DNA from: Pandoraea aquatica
Lineage (GTDB): Bacteria; Pseudomonadota; Gammaproteobacteria; Burkholderiales; Burkholderiaceae
NCBI RefSeq assembly: GCF_902459565.1
Contig: NZ_CABPSN010000002.1
Coordinates: 744,001 to 808,000 of the forward strand
DNA: 64,000 nucleotides
Direction of reading: 5' to 3'
Shown here: positions 1 to 8,525 of the stretch, in pieces
How positions within the stretch are numbered: position 1 is the first letter of the stretch
How the letters are laid out: every line of letters starts with the position of its first letter
Notes under the pieces: generated by a model
The model's database searches: none
What the model was told of the DNA's origin: nothing
What the model saw: the letters and a program-made list of their open reading frames with translations, nothing else
Position numbers and translations under genes: made by a program

Positions 1-1
1 G

Positions 2-430
2 CCGAGCGTCATCAACGTGATTGCGCGCCGCGCGGTGTTCACCGTCGACATGCGCGATCCGAGCGAACAGCGTCTTGCGCAGAGCGAAGCGCGTCTGGCC
101 GATTTTCTGACGAAGATCGCGGAGGCCGAAGGCGTGCGTATTTCGACGGAGCGTCTGGCGCGCTTCACGCCGGTGGTCTTCAACGCCGAACTGGCCGACG
201 TGATCGAAGCCTGCGTCAAGCGCCGGGGTCTGTCGTACAAGCGCATGACGTCGGGCGCGGGACACGATGCGCAAATGATCGCGCGCATTGCCCCGGCGGC
301 GATGATCTTCGTGCCGAGCCGTGGCGGCATCAGCCACAACCCGCGCGAACACACCGACGACGACCAACTGGTGCGCGGTGCCGAGGTGCTGCTCGACGTC
401 GTCGCGCAACGACTGGGCGTGCCGCTGTAA
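2..430 (+). CDS. M20-family Zn amidohydrolase (hydantoinase/carbamoylase type), 3' part
   Basis: C-terminal part of a Zn-dependent amidohydrolase of the allantoate amidohydrolase / N-carbamoyl-L-amino acid hydrolase group; its start lies left of the window. Visible are the dimerisation-to-catalytic transition, with a strand ending in FTVDMRD, and the conserved end SGAGHDAQ followed by SRGGISHNPREH. In this family those segments supply a metal-ligand His and substrate-binding residues. Such enzymes cleave carbamoyl or ureido groups from amino acids or purine breakdown products in the cytosol. The next genes on the same strand are diaminopropionate ammonia-lyase and an M20 amidohydrolase, so all three may once have formed one operon, now split by the inverted-repeat element at 455-725. 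The exact substrate cannot be read from this fragment. Confidence 0.85.
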   Translation, partial: PSVINVIARRAVFTVDMRDPSEQRLAQSEARLADFLTKIAEAEGVRISTERLARFTPVVFNAELADVIEACVKRRGLSYKRMTSGAGHDAQMIARIAPAAMIFVPSRGGISHNPREHTDDDQLVRGAEVLLDVVAQRLGVPL

Positions 431-454
431 GTCAGCGGCTGCGTTCATGAACAT

Positions 455-725
455 CTAGGGTCTGTTCACATTAATACGGGCTCGTGAACGTGTTCTACCG
501 GCTGGCTGGCAAGGCGCTCGCAGCGCCGCTTGGTCGCCCCAAGCAAGCTGCGGGCAACGCCGCCAGACGGCCGGTAGGGCACGTTCCCTTCGGGTTGTCC
601 ACCCAAAGGGGCGATCGCGGCGTCATGATCCTCGCGAATATTACCGATATTCGCTTCGGCTCATTCCTTGCGCTCGCCCCTTTGGCCGGGCAACACGAGC
701 CCGTATTAATGTGAACAGACCCTAG
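455..725. mobile_element. MITE-like element with perfect 32-bp terminal inverted repeats
   Basis: The 32 bases at 455-486 (CTAGGGTCTGTTCACATTAA and on to GCTCGTG) are the exact reverse complement of 694-725, with 207 bp between. Inside are further inverted repeats: 603-614 with 674-685 (12 bp), 634-641 with 647-654 (8 bp) and 513-518 with 522-527 (6 bp). No transposase ORF fits. CTAG stands at both outer ends and could be a 4-bp target duplication of the YTAR type used by some IS5-family elements; the GGTCTGTT end also recalls IS5-family termini (recalled, not searched). The element fills almost the whole gap between an amidohydrolase gene and dpaL. It could be a non-autonomous transposon or a long structured repeat acting as a terminator. 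Confidence 0.75.
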
Positions 726-752
726 CGATATCCCGCAATACCGGAGCCCCCC

Positions 753-2003
753 ATGCCCCCCATGCTTTACGTCAACCCGCAAGCTGCACGCGCGCCGTAC
801 CCGGCCGACCTTCAGGACATCATGAGCATCGCTCGCGCGCAGGAAAGCCGCGAGTGGCTTGCGCATTGGGACGGACTCACACCGGGCGCTACGCCGCTGC
901 GTTCGCTGCCGGATCTGGCGGCGTCGCTCGGTGTGCGCAGCGTGTTGGTGAAAGACGAAGCGCTACGCTCAGCGCTCGGCAGCTTCAAAGCGCTGGGCGC
1001 GCCGATTGCCCTGGTGCGCCTGTTGCTGCGTCAGTTCGAAGGGAAGGGTTTTGCTGCGAAATCGCTGCTCAACGGCGAGCATCGCGACGCGCTGACCGAC
1101 TTCACCGCGATCAGCGCGACGGACGGCAATCACGGCCGTGCGCTGGCGGCTGCGGCGCAAAGCATCGGCTGCCGCTGCGTGATCGTGCTGCATGCGCATG
1201 TCAGCGACGAGCGGGAGCAGGCGATTGCGGCGTATGGCGCGGAGATCGTACGCATCGCAGGCAACTACGACGACTCCGTGGAAGAAGCGGCGGCGCTGGC
1301 AGCGCGTCACGGCTGGCATGTGGTTTCGGATACGTCCTACGATGGATACGAAGTCATCCCGCGCGACGTCATGCAAGGCTACGCCACGGTGGCGGCGGAA
1401 GTCTCGGAAGCGCTGGATGGCGATGCATCGCACAAGGATTCGGCCAGCCCTGCGGCGAACGTTACGCACGTCTTCTTGCAAGGCGGCGTGGGCGGCCTGG
1501 CGGCGGGCATCGTGAGCTATCTGTGGGAGCGCTGGGGCGTGTGGCGCCCGACGTTCGTGGTCGTCGAGCCGGAGCAGGCCGACTGTCTGTATCAGAGCGC
1601 TATCGCGGGGAAAGCGGCCTCGGCTTCGGGGGCGGTCGATTCGGTGATGGCCGGGCTGGCGTGTGGTGAGACGTCGCCGCTCGCGTGGCGTTTCCTGCAA
1701 CCGTCGGTCGACGCATTCATGACCGTCACGGACGCACAAGCAGTGCAGGCGATGCAGCGGCTCGCACGCGGCACCGACAGCGATGTGCCGTTCGTTGCTG
1801 GGGAGTCCGGTGTAGCCGGGCTGGCGGGGCTGATGCTAGCGGCGGCAACGCCGACGATGGCGTCGGCGCTCGGCCTCACGTCCGACTCGCGCGTATTGCT
1901 CATCAGCACCGAGGGCGCGACGGCGCCTTCCGTCTACGCCGAACTGGTCGGTGAGTCGGCCACGTCGGTCGAGGCGCGCCAGCAGGCGTGGCTCGCACGC
2001 TAA
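753..2003 (+). CDS. dpaL: diaminopropionate ammonia-lyase
   Basis: PLP enzyme of fold type II that converts 2,3-diaminopropionate to pyruvate and ammonia in the cytosol; 416 aa, close to the roughly 400 aa of DpaL/YgeX. The PLP lysine is K79 in GSFKALGAP. The ATDGNHGRALA segment (about 128-138), which holds the substrate carboxylate, and the phosphate-binding stretch QGGVGGLAAG (about 242-251) are present. ATG at 753 has GGAG about 8 bases upstream; an in-frame ATG at 762 is the alternative. The gene directly follows the inverted-repeat element. An M20 amidohydrolase starts 49 bp downstream, as in the E. coli ygeX-ygeY arrangement, which suggests one unit for using amino acid derivatives. Confidence 0.9.
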   Translation: MPPMLYVNPQAARAPYPADLQDIMSIARAQESREWLAHWDGLTPGATPLRSLPDLAASLGVRSVLVKDEALRSALGSFKALGAPIALVRLLLRQFEGKGFAAKSLLNGEHRDALTDFTAISATDGNHGRALAAAAQSIGCRCVIVLHAHVSDEREQAIAAYGAEIVRIAGNYDDSVEEAAALAARHGWHVVSDTSYDGYEVIPRDVMQGYATVAAEVSEALDGDASHKDSASPAANVTHVFLQGGVGGLAAGIVSYLWERWGVWRPTFVVVEPEQADCLYQSAIAGKAASASGAVDSVMAGLACGETSPLAWRFLQPSVDAFMTVTDAQAVQAMQRLARGTDSDVPFVAGESGVAGLAGLMLAAATPTMASALGLTSDSRVLLISTEGATAPSVYAELVGESATSVEARQQAWLAR

Positions 2004-2052
2004 CCTCGTCACGTATCTAGCCTATTGATCAGGCGAATCGCCGGAGCCACGT

Positions 2053-3231
2053 ATGAGTCACGACACCGCACAAGAGACGTATTTCGCCCGCGCGCTGACC
2101 GGATGGCGGCACGCGTTCCATCGTCAGCCGGAAACGGGCTTCGAGGAAGTCAGCACTTCGCAGACGGTGGCGACGATTCTCGAGAGCCTCGGGCTGGACG
2201 TACATCGCAACATCGGCGGCACGGGCATTGTGGCGAACCTGCGTGTCGGCGACGGCACGGGCGCGATCGGTATTCGGGCCGACATGGACGCGTTGATGAT
2301 CGACGAGAAGGCAGCGGGTCGCGACTACGCGTCGCAAGTCCCCGGCAAGATGCACGCGTGCGGTCACGACGGTCATATGTCGATGGTGCTGGGAGCGGCG
2401 AAGCTGCTCGCCGAGTCGCGCGACTTCAACGGCACGGTGCGCTTCATCTTCCAGCCCGCCGAGGAACACGGCCGTGGCGCGAAGGCGATGATTGCCGACG
2501 GGCTGCTTGAGCGCTTTCCCATCGATGCGATCTACGGCATTCACAACATGCCGGGCATTCCGACGGGACGCATCGCCACGCGCGTGGGCGGCATCATGGC
2601 GAGCGAGGACAACTTCGTCATCCGGATTCGTGGCAAGGGCACGCACGCGGCGCGACCGCACATGGGCGTCGATCCGCTGGTGATCGGCGCACAGATCGTC
2701 GTGGCGTTGCAGACGGTGGTGTCGCGCAGCGTCGACCCGGGCGTGTCAGCGGTGGTGTCGTGCACGGAGTTCATCACGGACGGCATTCGTAACGCGATTC
2801 CGACGAACGTCGAGATCCGGGGCGACACGCGCAGCTACACGCCGGACGTGCAACAACTGCTCGAGGCACGCATGCGCGACATCTGCATGGGCGCGTGCGC
2901 AATGCACGGCGCGCACTGCGAGTTCGAATACACGCACGAGTTTGCACCGACGATGAACTGGGCCGACAACACGGCACTGGCCGTGCGTGCGGCGCGAGCG
3001 GTGGCCGGCGGGCAAATGGTCGACGCGGAGATCGCGCCGGTGATGGCGTCCGAAGACTTCGGCGTGTTCTTGCAGCATGTGCCGGGCAACTTCGCGTTCA
3101 TCGGCAACGGCAGTGGCGACGAACCTGGCGCGATCCCGCTGCACAACGCGTGCTACGACTTCAACGACGCGATTCTGCCGCTCGGCGCACGTTACTTCGC
3201 GCAGATCGTGCGTGACAGCTTGTCGCGCTGA
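2053..3231 (+). CDS. M20D amidohydrolase (hippurate hydrolase type)
   Basis: Cytosolic metallo-amidohydrolase of the M20D group that removes N-acyl groups from amino acids; 392 aa, normal for the family. Metal-site segments are clear: HACGHDGHM (about 111-119) and FQPAEEHGRGA (about 144-154), with the dimerisation domain after residue 190 and the C-terminal ligand region in APVMASEDFG. GGAG stands about 8 bases before ATG 2053. It starts 49 bp after dpaL and is probably cotranscribed, so it may release an amino acid substrate for that enzyme or work on a related N-acylated compound. Substrate unknown. Confidence 0.85.
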   Translation: MSHDTAQETYFARALTGWRHAFHRQPETGFEEVSTSQTVATILESLGLDVHRNIGGTGIVANLRVGDGTGAIGIRADMDALMIDEKAAGRDYASQVPGKMHACGHDGHMSMVLGAAKLLAESRDFNGTVRFIFQPAEEHGRGAKAMIADGLLERFPIDAIYGIHNMPGIPTGRIATRVGGIMASEDNFVIRIRGKGTHAARPHMGVDPLVIGAQIVVALQTVVSRSVDPGVSAVVSCTEFITDGIRNAIPTNVEIRGDTRSYTPDVQQLLEARMRDICMGACAMHGAHCEFEYTHEFAPTMNWADNTALAVRAARAVAGGQMVDAEIAPVMASEDFGVFLQHVPGNFAFIGNGSGDEPGAIPLHNACYDFNDAILPLGARYFAQIVRDSLSR

Positions 3232-3249
3232 GCGTCTGCGCTTGCCCGC

Positions 3250-3996
3250 TCAGCGGACCGCCGCGAGTGGCACCGTCCCGGCGTTGATCACGGCGTCGGG
3301 CAGTTCGCGAACGGCTTCCAGCGTCTTGCGGATGTGTGCGGCGAGCAACGTTGCGGCGCGGTCGGCGTCGCGCGCGAGGCACGCGTCGAAGATCGCCTGA
3401 TGTTCTTCATGGACGTCGCGCGGCACCGGACGGTGCGTGATCGACAGTCGTCGATAGCGCTCCGACTGGCGATAGAGAATCGCCAGAAAGTGGTGCAGCC
3501 AGCGCGACGGGCACGCACGAATCAACACCTCATGGAACGCGCGGTTGCGCGCTTCCCACTGGGCAAATTGCCCGACGTCCTGCTCGCCATCCTTCCCAAG
3601 CCGCTCCTCCGCGAGCGAGAGCAGATGGAAGGCGCTCGTCAGATCGGCTTCCCACGCATCGTCGCCCAACGCGACCGACTGGCGTAGCGCCTCGGTCTCC
3701 AACTGCACGCGTGTCTCGGTGATGTCGATGAAATCGGCCAGCGAGATCGGCGTCACCCGAAAACCGCGATGGCCGTGCTGGACGACGAGTGCGTCCGCCA
3801 CCAGCAGCGCCAGCGCCTCGCGCAGCGTTCCTGCCCCCACTTCGTACCGATCCTTCAGATGCTCGACGCGCAGCTTTTCGCCCGGCGCGAGATGGCCCTC
3901 GACGATGTCGCTGCGCAGACGCATGTAGGCGCTTTGCGCCAGCGTGGCGTCGGCAGCCGGGGCAGGCTGGGACGAGGGGGCGGTCGGGCTATGCAT
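3250..3996 (-). CDS. GntR family regulator, FCD domain
   Basis: Transcription factor of the FadR/FCD branch, 248 aa. The winged helix is at about residues 20-85 (LRSDIVEGHLAPGEKL, then GAGTLREALALLVADALV). The C-terminal all-helical FCD ligand domain spans about 95-235 and carries the usual His/Asp metal-ligand pattern, including HEEHQAIFDACLARD. It is convergent with the M20 gene and divergent from the aldehyde dehydrogenase at 4228, with a 231-bp AT-rich gap, so the dehydrogenase and its own gene are the likely targets. FCD regulators usually repress until they bind an organic acid. The ligand is unknown. Confidence 0.88.
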   Translation of the reverse strand: MHSPTAPSSQPAPAADATLAQSAYMRLRSDIVEGHLAPGEKLRVEHLKDRYEVGAGTLREALALLVADALVVQHGHRGFRVTPISLADFIDITETRVQLETEALRQSVALGDDAWEADLTSAFHLLSLAEERLGKDGEQDVGQFAQWEARNRAFHEVLIRACPSRWLHHFLAILYRQSERYRRLSITHRPVPRDVHEEHQAIFDACLARDADRAATLLAAHIRKTLEAVRELPDAVINAGTVPLAAVR

Positions 3997-4094
3997 ATGT
4001 CAGGCGGTCAGGACCTGTGGGGACGAGTGCCGAGAGTATAAGCGGCTTCCCTCAGATTGTCGCAAAATCGAAAAATAATCGAGATAAATAAAAA

Positions 4095-4137
4095 TTCTCG
4101 AGAAAATGTTGACGGGGATCGGGTGACGGATTTATCG
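4095..4137 (+). promoter_or_regulatory. putative promoter and palindromic operator of the aldehyde dehydrogenase gene
   Basis: A 10-bp palindrome TTCTCGAGAA (4095-4104) lies just upstream of a -35-like TTGACG (4109-4114). A -10-like TTATCG follows at 4132-4137 after a 17-bp spacer. The surroundings are AT-rich, unlike the coding regions. The palindrome is a reasonable site for the divergent GntR regulator, because such factors bind short palindromes. Promoter strength and start site are inferred. Confidence 0.45.
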
Positions 4138-4227
4138 TGTGCTCCATGCCGGCGTCAGCCCCTTGACCGTTATCGGGGGGTGACGCCAATCCGCATCCAG
4201 CATCCAACCAGACAGAGAGCGTGAGAC

Positions 4228-5682
4228 ATGAAGGATTTCCAGAACTTCATCAACGGTGAGTGGGTGTCCAGCCCGCGCACCTTCGAGAACCGTAATCCGG
4301 TGGACAACAGCGTGATCGGCCTCGTTCACGAAGCCGGGCGCAGCGAAGTCGATGCCGCCGTGCGCGCCGCCCGCGCCGCGCTTCAGGGCCCGTGGGGCAA
4401 GATGACCGTCGCGCAGCGCGTGGAGCTGCTGCACGCGGTGGCCGACGGCATCAACCGCCGCTTCGACGACTTCCTGGCCGCCGAGATCGCGGACACCGGC
4501 AAGCCGCACGGACTCGCGAGCCATCTCGACATCCCGCGCGGTGCGGCGAACTTCAAGGTGTTCGCCGACATGATCAAGAACGTGCCGACCGAGTCGTTCG
4601 CGATGACGACGCCCGATGGCGGTAACGCGCTCAACTACGGCGTGCGCACGCCGCGCGGTGTGATTGCCGTCGTCTGCCCGTGGAATCTGCCGCTGCTGCT
4701 CATGACGTGGAAGGTCGGCCCTGCGCTGGCGTTCGGTAACACCGTCGTGGTGAAACCGTCGGAAGAAACGCCCGCGACCGCCACGCTGCTCGGCGAGGTC
4801 ATGAACGAAGTCGGCGTGCCGCCGGGGGTCTACAACGTGGTGCACGGTTTCGGGCCGGAATCGGCGGGCGCATTCCTGACGGAGCATCCTGGCGTGAACG
4901 GCATCACCTTTACGGGCGAGACGCGTACCGGTGAAGCCATCATGAAGGCTGCGGCGAACGGCGTGCGTCCGGTGTCATTCGAACTCGGCGGCAAGAACCC
5001 GGGCATCGTGTTTGCCGATGCGGATTTCGATAAGGCCGTCGCGGGCATTACACGCTCGGCGTTCGATAACAGCGGTCAGGTATGTCTCGGTACGGAGCGC
5101 GTGTACGTGCAGCGTCCGATCTTCGAGCGCTTCGTGGCGGCGCTCAAGGAACGTGCCGAATCGCTGAAGATCGGCGACCCGTACGCGGAAGGCACGACCT
5201 TCGGCCCGCTCGTGTCGCAGGTGCATCGCGAGAAGGTGCTGTCGTACTACGCGAAGGCGCGCGAAGAAGGCGCGACGGTCGTGACCGGTGGCGGTGTCCC
5301 GGACATGCCTGCGTCGATGAAGGACGGCGCGTGGGTTCAGCCGACCATCTGGACGGGACTGCCGGAGACGGCATCGGTTATCCGCGAAGAGATCTTCGGG
5401 CCGTGCTGCCACATTGCACCGTTCGATACCGAAGAGGAAGTGATTGCGATGGCGAACGCCACGCCTTACGGACTGGCCGCGACGGTGTGGACGTCGGACG
5501 TCAGCCGCGCACACCGCATGGGCGCGGCGCTGGAAGTAGGCGTGTGCTGGATCAATGCGTGGTTCCTGCGTGACCTGCGCACCGCGTTCGGCGGTGCTAA
5601 GCAGTCGGGCATCGGCCGCGAAGGCGGCGTGCACTCGCTGGAGTTCTACACGGAGCTGCGTAACGTCTGCGTGAAGCTGTAA
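4228..5682 (+). CDS. aldehyde dehydrogenase, 2-hydroxymuconic semialdehyde type
   Basis: NAD-dependent aldehyde dehydrogenase, 484 aa, most like 2-hydroxymuconic or 2-aminomuconic semialdehyde dehydrogenases (DmpC/XylG/AmnC group) of meta-cleavage pathways. Catalytic residues are E252 in FELGGKN and C286 in SGQVCLGTE. The N-x-x-P segment CPWNLPLLL (about 150-158) and the coenzyme segment FTGETRTGE (about 228-236) are intact. It is the only structural gene between the divergent GntR gene and a strong terminator, so it seems to be transcribed alone. No extradiol dioxygenase lies next to it; the nearest is at 16380. Its substrate is therefore open: a semialdehyde from an aromatic or tryptophan/nitrobenzoate-like route is likely, but other semialdehydes are possible. 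Confidence 0.85.
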   Translation: MKDFQNFINGEWVSSPRTFENRNPVDNSVIGLVHEAGRSEVDAAVRAARAALQGPWGKMTVAQRVELLHAVADGINRRFDDFLAAEIADTGKPHGLASHLDIPRGAANFKVFADMIKNVPTESFAMTTPDGGNALNYGVRTPRGVIAVVCPWNLPLLLMTWKVGPALAFGNTVVVKPSEETPATATLLGEVMNEVGVPPGVYNVVHGFGPESAGAFLTEHPGVNGITFTGETRTGEAIMKAAANGVRPVSFELGGKNPGIVFADADFDKAVAGITRSAFDNSGQVCLGTERVYVQRPIFERFVAALKERAESLKIGDPYAEGTTFGPLVSQVHREKVLSYYAKAREEGATVVTGGGVPDMPASMKDGAWVQPTIWTGLPETASVIREEIFGPCCHIAPFDTEEEVIAMANATPYGLAATVWTSDVSRAHRMGAALEVGVCWINAWFLRDLRTAFGGAKQSGIGREGGVHSLEFYTELRNVCVKL

Positions 5683-5708
5683 GCGACAGAGCAGGGAAGC
5701 ACAAACGC

Positions 5709-5756
5709 CAAGGGCCTCGCCAACCGTCTCGTTCGAGACGGCCAGCGAGGCCCTTG
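5709..5756. terminator. bidirectional terminator hairpin
   Basis: A 12-bp stem (5709-5720 with 5745-5756, CAAGGGCCTCGC) encloses a second perfect 8-bp stem (5724-5731 with 5734-5741). It sits between the convergent aldehyde dehydrogenase and aminotransferase genes. There is no long T-run, but the nested hairpin is very stable and symmetric, so it should serve both strands. Confidence 0.75.
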
Positions 5757-5771
5757 TCATGATGGCGTGAC

Positions 5772-6968
5772 TTACTTGCCCGTCGCGCCCATCGCACGTG
5801 CGAGACGTGCCACACCTTCTTCAATCGCCGTCACGGCCGGGGCTGCGAACGACAGACGCAGTGAAGCTTCGTCCACGTTGTCGGCGAAGAACGCCGTGCC
5901 CGGCACGAACAGCACCTTCTCGGCAATCGCGTTCGGCAACAGCGCGCTCGTCTTCACCGCCGCCAGTCGCGCCCACACGAACATGCCGCCCTGCGGTGCG
6001 TGGAACTGAATCGCGTCGCCGAGCTTGTCGCGCAGCGCGTTGCACATCGCTTCGCACTTGAGACGGTAGGCCTCGGTGATCTTCGGCAGATGTCGCGTGA
6101 GCGACCCTTCCGCGAGGTACTCGGCGGCGACGGCCTGCGTCCACGGCACGCTGCACAGATCCACCGTCTGTTTGGCGACGACGCAACGTCGCGCAATCTC
6201 CGGCGGTGCGACCGTCCAGCCCACTCGCAAGCCGGGCGCGACGACCTTCGACAGGCTGGAGAAGTGCACCACCCAGTCGCGCGATCCCGGCACTTCGGCC
6301 GTCAGACCGAGCATCGTCGGCACAGCCTCACCGGAGAAGCGCAGATCGCCGTAGGGATCGTCTTCGACGATCACGAAGCGGTATTCCACCGCCAGCTTCA
6401 GCAGTGCAATACGGCGTTCGCGCGAGAGCGTGGCCCCGGTCGGGTTGGCAAACGTCGGCACGGTATAGAGCAGCTTCGGCACGGCGATCTTGCCGTCGCG
6501 CAGCAGCGTGCTCAGTTGTGCGACGTCGAGACCGTCGGCATCGACCGGCACCGTGACGATCTTCGCCTGTTGCAGACGCAGTGCCTGCAACGTCGCCGGA
6601 TAGGCGGGCTGTTCCGTCACGACGACATCGCCCGGTGCGACCATCACACGCAGCAACAGGTCGAGCCCTTGCTGCGAGCCGGTCGTCACCAGCAATTCCT
6701 CGGACGCACACGGTGCACCGCGTTGTGCCATCAGCGCGATGATCTGCGCCTTGAGTTCCGCGAGGCCGTCGGTCGGGCCGTATTGCAGGCAGCGCGTCGG
6801 CTGAGCGAACGCACGCGCCTGAGCCGCGGCCAGACCGTCGACGTCGAACAGATCGCTCGCCGGATAACCGCCGGCGAACGAGATCATGCCCGGCTCGGAC
6901 AGGTATTTGAACAACTCGCGAATCGGCGAGCCAGCCGGATTCGCGAACGGAGTCGTAAAGTCGTACAT
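5772..6968 (-). CDS. PLP aminotransferase, probable 2-aminoadipate aminotransferase
   Basis: Class I/II aminotransferase of 398 aa, in the branch containing 2-aminoadipate and aromatic aminotransferases (LysN/ARO8/MocR-like domain). Visible: N-terminal FAGGYPASDLF, the YGPTDGLAELK segment (about 63-73), VEDDPYGDLR (about 201-210), the PLP lysine K241 in SSLSKVVAPGLRVGW, and the C-terminal arginine in LRLSF. Last gene of a three-gene minus-strand operon, 20 bp after the AmaB-type dehydrogenase that would make 2-aminoadipate; the first gene would use the 2-oxoadipate this enzyme would form. That context, more than the sequence, supports the assignment. A strong terminator follows. Confidence 0.82.
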   Translation of the reverse strand: MYDFTTPFANPAGSPIRELFKYLSEPGMISFAGGYPASDLFDVDGLAAAQARAFAQPTRCLQYGPTDGLAELKAQIIALMAQRGAPCASEELLVTTGSQQGLDLLLRVMVAPGDVVVTEQPAYPATLQALRLQQAKIVTVPVDADGLDVAQLSTLLRDGKIAVPKLLYTVPTFANPTGATLSRERRIALLKLAVEYRFVIVEDDPYGDLRFSGEAVPTMLGLTAEVPGSRDWVVHFSSLSKVVAPGLRVGWTVAPPEIARRCVVAKQTVDLCSVPWTQAVAAEYLAEGSLTRHLPKITEAYRLKCEAMCNALRDKLGDAIQFHAPQGGMFVWARLAAVKTSALLPNAIAEKVLFVPGTAFFADNVDEASLRLSFAAPAVTAIEEGVARLARAMGATGK

Positions 6969-6988
6969 GTCGGTTCGCTACCGCGACT

Positions 6989-8488
6989 TCACTCAATCGA
7001 GAAGTCGATGCCTTGCGCGAGCGGCAGGGCGGACGAATAGTTCACCGTGTTCGTGGCGCGGCGCATATAACCCTTCCATGCATCCGAACCCGACTCGCGG
7101 CCACCGCCGGTTTCCTTCTCGCCACCGAATGCGCCGCCGATTTCTGCGCCGCTCGGTCCGATGTTGACGTTGGCGATGCCGCAGTCGCTACCGGCCGACG
7201 ACGTGAAACGCTCGGCTTCACGCAGGTCGTTCGTGAACACGCACGACGACAGACCGTGCGACGACGCGTTGTTGGCGTCGATGGCTTCGTTGAAGTCGCT
7301 GTACTTGAGGACGTAGAGAATCGGCGCGAACGTTTCCGTCAGCACGACTTCCGTTTGCGACGGCATTTCGACGATGGCCGGCGTCACGTAGAAGCCGCCT
7401 TCGTTGCCCGCCACCGTATGACGCTCGCCACCCGTCACCTTGCCGCCTTGTGCACGGGCCTGATCGAGCGCGCCTTGCATGCGCTTGAATGCGCCTTCGT
7501 CGATCAGCGGGCCCATCAGGGTGCCGCGCTCAAGCGGGTTGCCGATGGCGACCTTGCCGTACAGCGTCTTCAGACGGTCGACGGTCTTGTCGTACACGCT
7601 CTCATGCACGAACAGGCGACGCAGCGTGGTGCAACGCTGACCGGCGGTGCCGACCGCCGAGAACAGAATGCCGCGCAGGGCCAGTTCTGGGTTGGCGCTC
7701 TGCGTCACGATACCGGCGTTGTTGCCGCCGAGTTCGAGGATCGAACGGCCGAAGCGACGTGCGACTTCCACACCGACCTTGCGACCCATTTCGGTGCTGC
7801 CCGTGGCGCTCACGATGGCCGAGCGCGGATCGGCGACGAGCGCCTCACCCACGTCGCGACCGCCGATGATCAGCGCGGTCAGGCCTTCCGGTGCGTCGCC
7901 GAATTCGGCGATCACTTCTTCCATCAGCTTGTTCACGGCCAGCGCGGTCAGCGGCGTCTTTTCCGACGGCTTCCACACGACGGCATTGCCGCACACCAGT
8001 GCCAGTGCAGCGTTCCACGACCACACGGCGACCGGGAAGTTGAAGGCGGAGATGACGGTGCAAACGCCCATCGGATGCCACGTCTCAGCCATGCGGTGGC
8101 CGGGGCGCTCCGAGGCGATCGTCAGACCGTACAGTTGACGCGACAGGCCGACCGCGAAGTCGCAGATGTCGATCATTTCCTGCACTTCGCCCAGACCTTC
8201 TTGCAGGATCTTGCCTGCTTCGAGCGTGACGAGCGCGCCCAGTGCCTGCTTGCGCTCGCGCAGCTTTTCGCCGAGCAGACGCACCAGCTCGCCGCGACGC
8301 GGGGCCGGCACATTGCGCCATGCGGTGAACGCCTTGTGGGCGCGGGCGAGGGCGGCTTGTGCGTCGACGACCGACGCGCTGGCCACACGGCCGATCAGTT
8401 CGCCGTTGATCGGCGAATGCACGGCGATGTCGCCCGCTTCGGCCAGTTTGGCAATACCCAGTTCGTTGAGGATGGAGGTCGCGTTCAC
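6989..8488 (-). CDS. amaB: L-aminoadipate-semialdehyde / piperideine-6-carboxylate dehydrogenase
   Basis: NAD-dependent dehydrogenase of the ALDH7 (antiquitin) family, 499 aa. It oxidises 2-aminoadipate 6-semialdehyde (in equilibrium with piperideine-6-carboxylate) to 2-aminoadipate. Family signs are SAFNFPVAVWSWN (about 147-159), the catalytic E252 in LELGGNNAG, C286 in GQRCTTLRR, and GGEKETGGGRESGSD near the end. The start is GTG at 8488 with AAGGG upstream. It lies 37 bp after the hglS-like gene and 20 bp before the aminotransferase. The upstream enzyme making the semialdehyde from lysine or pipecolate is not in this window. Confidence 0.92.
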   Translation of the reverse strand: MNATSILNELGIAKLAEAGDIAVHSPINGELIGRVASASVVDAQAALARAHKAFTAWRNVPAPRRGELVRLLGEKLRERKQALGALVTLEAGKILQEGLGEVQEMIDICDFAVGLSRQLYGLTIASERPGHRMAETWHPMGVCTVISAFNFPVAVWSWNAALALVCGNAVVWKPSEKTPLTALAVNKLMEEVIAEFGDAPEGLTALIIGGRDVGEALVADPRSAIVSATGSTEMGRKVGVEVARRFGRSILELGGNNAGIVTQSANPELALRGILFSAVGTAGQRCTTLRRLFVHESVYDKTVDRLKTLYGKVAIGNPLERGTLMGPLIDEGAFKRMQGALDQARAQGGKVTGGERHTVAGNEGGFYVTPAIVEMPSQTEVVLTETFAPILYVLKYSDFNEAIDANNASSHGLSSCVFTNDLREAERFTSSAGSDCGIANVNIGPSGAEIGGAFGGEKETGGGRESGSDAWKGYMRRATNTVNYSSALPLAQGIDFSIE

Positions 8489-8525
8489 GTTAATACCCTT
8501 ATGGAATTCAGCGTTGATTCGTTGA

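Noticed and set aside
484-714. Short frame inside the inverted-repeat element as a possible transposase
   Set aside because: Only 76 codons, no DDE motif, and it reads through the terminal repeat itself.
4228-5682. Aldehyde dehydrogenase as betaine aldehyde dehydrogenase
   Set aside because: Active-site surroundings and the CPWNLPLLLMTWK segment fit hydroxymuconic-type enzymes better, and no choline genes are nearby.
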